Shown one piece after another: positions 31,994-34,017 of a stretch of 34,017 bases of DNA; position 1 is the first letter of the stretch, and each line of letters begins with the position of its first letter. A model generated the notes under the pieces. That model saw only the letters and a list, made by a program, of their open reading frames with translations, ran no database searches and had not been told where the DNA came from. The position numbers and the translations under genes are program-made. The DNA comes from an uncultured Prevotella sp. (GTDB lineage: Bacteria; Bacteroidota; Bacteroidia; Bacteroidales; Bacteroidaceae): NCBI GenBank assembly GCA_944319795.1, contig CALUFA010000026.1:1-34017 (forward strand), in the 5' to 3' direction.

Positions 31994-32024
31994 TTTGCCG
32001 TTTGGCCGTAAAACGCTACTTTTG
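31994..32024 (+). promoter_or_regulatory. Promoter of the corrinoid methyltransferase operon
   Basis: TTTG (31994-31997), 19 bp, then TACTTTTG (32017-32024) matches TTTG-N19-TAnnTTTG. Transcription would begin near 32029, about 28 nt before the ATG. No cobalamin riboswitch is apparent in so short a leader. Confidence 0.65.
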
Positions 32025-32056
32025 CAGAAAAGTATCATCTTGTCAATTAAATAAGC

Positions 32057-33055
32057 ATGAAAACCAATATGACAGAATGGATGCGCTCGCTCATAGCCGA
32101 CAGCCGCGTGGCGGCGGTGCCGATAATGACGCATCCGGGAATAGAACTGATAGGCAAGCGCGTCGTCGACGCCGTGAGCGACGGCCGCGTGCACGCCGAC
32201 GCCGTTAAGGCGCTCGCCGATAAGTACCCCACGGCGGCCGCAACGGTGATAATGGACCTCACGGTCGAGGCCGAAGCCTTCGGCGCCGACATCGTAATGG
32301 AGCCCGACGAGGTGCCGGCAGTGCGCGGACACCTGCTCTCGGGCACGGCCGACATCGACCGCTTGGAAGTGCCTTCGCTGCATGCCGGCCGCGTGCCACA
32401 GTACGTCAAGGCCACGATGCTGGCCGCAAGGGAGATAACCGACCGCCCCGTGCTCGCCGGATGCATAGGCCCGTACTCGCTCGCAGGCAGGCTCTACGAC
32501 ATGTCGGAGATAATGATGCTCATCATCGAGAGCCCCGACGCGGCGCATAGGCTGCTCACGAAGTGCACCGACTTCATCCTCAAGTACTGCCTCGCGCTCA
32601 AGGAGGCCGGGGCCGCCGGCGTGGTAATGGCCGAGCCCGCCGCCGGACTGCTGTCCGACGACGACTGCCGCGAGTTCTCGTCGGTCTACGTCAAGCGCAT
32701 CGTCGACGCCGTTCAAGACGACTGGTTCACCGTCGTACTCCACAACTGCGGCAACACCGGGCAGTGCACCCGGGCAATGGCCTACACCGGCGCGGCGGCC
32801 TACCACTTCGGCAACAAGTGCGACATGGCCGAAGTTACGCGCGACGTGCCGCCAACGGCGCTCTCGATGGGCAACCTCGACCCCGTGTCACTGTTCAAGG
32901 ACGCAACGCCCGACGACATGCGCCGCGCCACACGCGAACTGCTCGACCGCATGCGCCCATATCCCAATTTCGTAATATCCAGCGGCTGCGACACGCCGCC
33001 CCACACGCCGTGGGCCAACATCGACGCCTTCTTCGAGGAGGTGGCGAGGGGCTGA
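32057..33055 (+). CDS. UroD-family corrinoid methyltransferase (MtaA/CmuA/MtbA type)
   Basis: A 332-residue cytoplasmic protein of the uroporphyrinogen decarboxylase superfamily. It carries the zinc-site pattern of the methylcobamide:thiol methyltransferases rather than of true decarboxylases: H229-N-C231 in VVLHNCGN, with the distal cysteine C311 in SSGCDTPPHTP. Other landmarks are TVIMDLTVEAEAFG (63-76) and AGCIGPYSLAGRL (134-146). Such enzymes move methyl groups between a corrinoid protein and a thiol. Its partner here is a MetH-type reactivation domain 90 bp downstream. No corrinoid-binding protein is in the window; it may lie past the right edge. The acceptor thiol is unknown (homocysteine or another thiol are both possible). 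Confidence 0.9.
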   Translation: MKTNMTEWMRSLIADSRVAAVPIMTHPGIELIGKRVVDAVSDGRVHADAVKALADKYPTAAATVIMDLTVEAEAFGADIVMEPDEVPAVRGHLLSGTADIDRLEVPSLHAGRVPQYVKATMLAAREITDRPVLAGCIGPYSLAGRLYDMSEIMMLIIESPDAAHRLLTKCTDFILKYCLALKEAGAAGVVMAEPAAGLLSDDDCREFSSVYVKRIVDAVQDDWFTVVLHNCGNTGQCTRAMAYTGAAAYHFGNKCDMAEVTRDVPPTALSMGNLDPVSLFKDATPDDMRRATRELLDRMRPYPNFVISSGCDTPPHTPWANIDAFFEEVARG

Positions 33056-33056
33056 T

Positions 33057-33131
33057 ACTGCTTATTGGGCTGATTAGTCGCATTAGGCCAATAAGCCAAA
33101 TGGGCCTGATCAGCCCGGTAAGCCCCATCGA
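33057..33131. repeat. ATTAGGCC-type degenerate array, copy 3 (inside operon)
   Basis: Units such as TTATTGGGCTGATTAGTCGC and ATTAGGCCAATAAGCCAAAT fill almost the whole gap between the two corrinoid genes, starting 2 bp after the first stop codon. Confidence 0.75.
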
Positions 33132-33145
33132 AAAACAAAACAACG

Positions 33146-33829
33146 ATGACCTTCCAAGACCTTACCTACGCCGACCTGTCGCTGCCCTTGCACGAAGTCT
33201 ACGAACAGATGGGCTACGGCAGTGCCGCGCCCGACGGCGACGTGGCCGCCGAGACGCTCGCCGTCGAAGGGCAGATAGCCGCCGTAGCGCGCCCGAGATA
33301 CTGCTTCTTCATAGCCAAGGGCACGCTCGACGCAGGGCACGACACGCTGACCGTCGGCGCAACACGCCTGAACGTGGGCCGCATCATAAGCCGCCAGCTG
33401 CGCGGCAGCGAGGCTTTCGCCTTCTTCGTGGCCACGGCCGGCGCCGAGTTCGAGGACTACCAGATGCGCCTTAAGGACGATGACGACATGGTGCGCACGT
33501 TCATCGCCGACGCCTTCGGCAGCGTTATGGCCGAGCGCACGGCCGACCTTATGGAGCAAGACCTTCAAAACGAGATCGCCCCGCGCGGCTGGCTGCACAC
33601 CAACCGCTTCAGTCCGGGCTACTGCGGCTGGCACGTCTCCGAGCAGCAGCGGCTTTTCCGCCTGTTCGGCATAGAGCGCCCGTGCGGCGTAAGCCTTACG
33701 GAATCGAGCCTTATGCTGCCCATCAAGTCGGTGAGCGGCGTCATTGGGATAGGCCCCAAAGTAAGGAAATTAGAGTATTCGTGCGGCCTTTGCGACTACA
33801 AAGACTGCTATAAGAGAAGACGGAAGTGA
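33146..33829 (+). CDS. Stand-alone MetH activation-domain protein with C-terminal Cys cluster
   Basis: A 227-residue protein equivalent to the reactivation domain of cobalamin-dependent methionine synthase, which binds S-adenosylmethionine and remethylates oxidised cob(II)alamin. The SAM signature is RFSPGYCGWHVSEQQ (154-168), whose R154 and Y159 match the SAM-contacting Arg and Tyr of MetH RxxxGY. LPIKSVSG (191-198) is the second conserved block. Here the domain is free-standing rather than fused to MetH, and its C-terminus YSCGLCDYKDCYKRRRK adds C213, C216 and C221, which could bind a metal or an iron-sulfur cluster. Together with the upstream UroD-type methyltransferase it forms a corrinoid methyl-transfer operon. 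Confidence 0.92.
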   Translation: MTFQDLTYADLSLPLHEVYEQMGYGSAAPDGDVAAETLAVEGQIAAVARPRYCFFIAKGTLDAGHDTLTVGATRLNVGRIISRQLRGSEAFAFFVATAGAEFEDYQMRLKDDDDMVRTFIADAFGSVMAERTADLMEQDLQNEIAPRGWLHTNRFSPGYCGWHVSEQQRLFRLFGIERPCGVSLTESSLMLPIKSVSGVIGIGPKVRKLEYSCGLCDYKDCYKRRRK

Positions 33830-33845
33830 CGCCCACCGCATCAGT

Positions 33846-33930
33846 TAAGAAGAATTTAAAGAATTTAAAGAAGTTATCGCTCACTACGTTCGCTTAGAAG
33901 TTAAAGCCATTACCCCTGTTGGTTTCTTTT
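33846..33930. repeat. AACTTCTTTAAA array, right-end copy
   Basis: Units AAGAATTTAAAGAATTTAAA and TCGCTCACTACGTTCGCTTA are followed by AGAAGTTAAAGCCATTACCC with CTGTTGGTT, the last being identical to 27920-27946 region DNA. It lies after the final gene. The remaining DNA to 34017 holds a small AGAATG-TAAT-CATTCT palindrome and no gene. Confidence 0.75.
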
Positions 33931-34007
33931 AATCTAATTAAACGTCAGTTCGGCATAAGAAGAATGTAATCATTCTAAAAACAAATGGCACCATTCTAAA
34001 CCGTAAG

Positions 34008-34017
34008 AAGTCTGTGG
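34008..34017 (+). repeat. Possible truncated start of a third GTCATTCCGGG element
   Basis: The window ends in TAAGAAGTCTGTGG. AAGTCTGTGG is identical to positions 31619-31628 just before the core of copy 2, and TAAGAAGTCTGT also occurs in the copy 1 arm (reverse strand, about 23799-23811). The element would continue beyond the edge. Confidence 0.35.

Noticed and set aside
31934-32056. Cobalamin riboswitch before the corrinoid operon
   Set aside because: The leader after the predicted start is only about 28 nt and no B12-box sequence was seen.

Overview
The window looks like a chromosomal segment of a relatively GC-rich member of the order Bacteroidales (Bacteroidota). Evidence: a SusC/SusD pair, BACON and DUF6377-type proteins, a PG_1098-like methyltransferase, a TonB receptor with an N-terminal carboxypeptidase-like domain, weak Shine-Dalgarno sequences, and several promoters fitting the Bacteroides consensus TTTG-N19/20-TAnnTTTG. 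I cannot name the genus. No tRNA, rRNA, transposase, phage or CRISPR feature was seen.

Layout. Positions 1-2300: a leftward promoter leaving the window, two tiny membrane-protein genes (minus strand), a nested inverted repeat, and an M16 zinc peptidase. Positions 2400-6800: a PfkB sugar kinase, an A-type flavodiiron protein, a dicarboxylate/amino-acid symporter bracketed by a private repeat family, and a convergent LOG-family gene. Positions 6884-23174, all minus strand: a polysaccharide utilisation locus running SusC, SusD, surface glycan-binding lipoprotein, GH16 laminarinase-type lipoprotein, GH5, GH3, GH3, followed by a separately promoted membrane regulator of the DUF6377 type. The enzyme set points to a beta-1,3-glucan or mixed-linkage beta-glucan: GH16 cuts outside the cell, SusCD imports oligosaccharides, and GH5 and the GH3 enzymes finish them in the periplasm.

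Positions 24006-27882: a SusD-less TonB receptor followed by a purple-acid-phosphatase-like enzyme. They lie behind a striking array of GTAAC boxes in 11-bp register that resembles a Pho box, so this may be a phosphate-scavenging unit. Positions 28114-30185: a VanX-type D,D-dipeptidase and a PG_1098-like SAM methyltransferase whose reading frame carries a copy of an intergenic repeat. Positions 30197-31540: a MATE exporter (minus). Positions 32057-33829: a corrinoid methyltransferase pair, a UroD/MtaA-type zinc methyltransferase plus a free-standing MetH reactivation domain with an extra C-terminal cysteine cluster.

The most unusual global feature is the intergenic DNA. Almost every longer gap holds one of at least seven repeat families, mostly short degenerate units folded into large inverted repeats. 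They include GGCCGCCTTTT palindromes, GTCATTCCGGG hairpins with up to 54-bp perfect arms, GCAGACAA arrays, TTAACTCTTAA arrays, AACTTCTTTAAA arrays and ATTAGGCC-type arrays. Some sit at stop codons, some inside operons, and at least one inside a gene.
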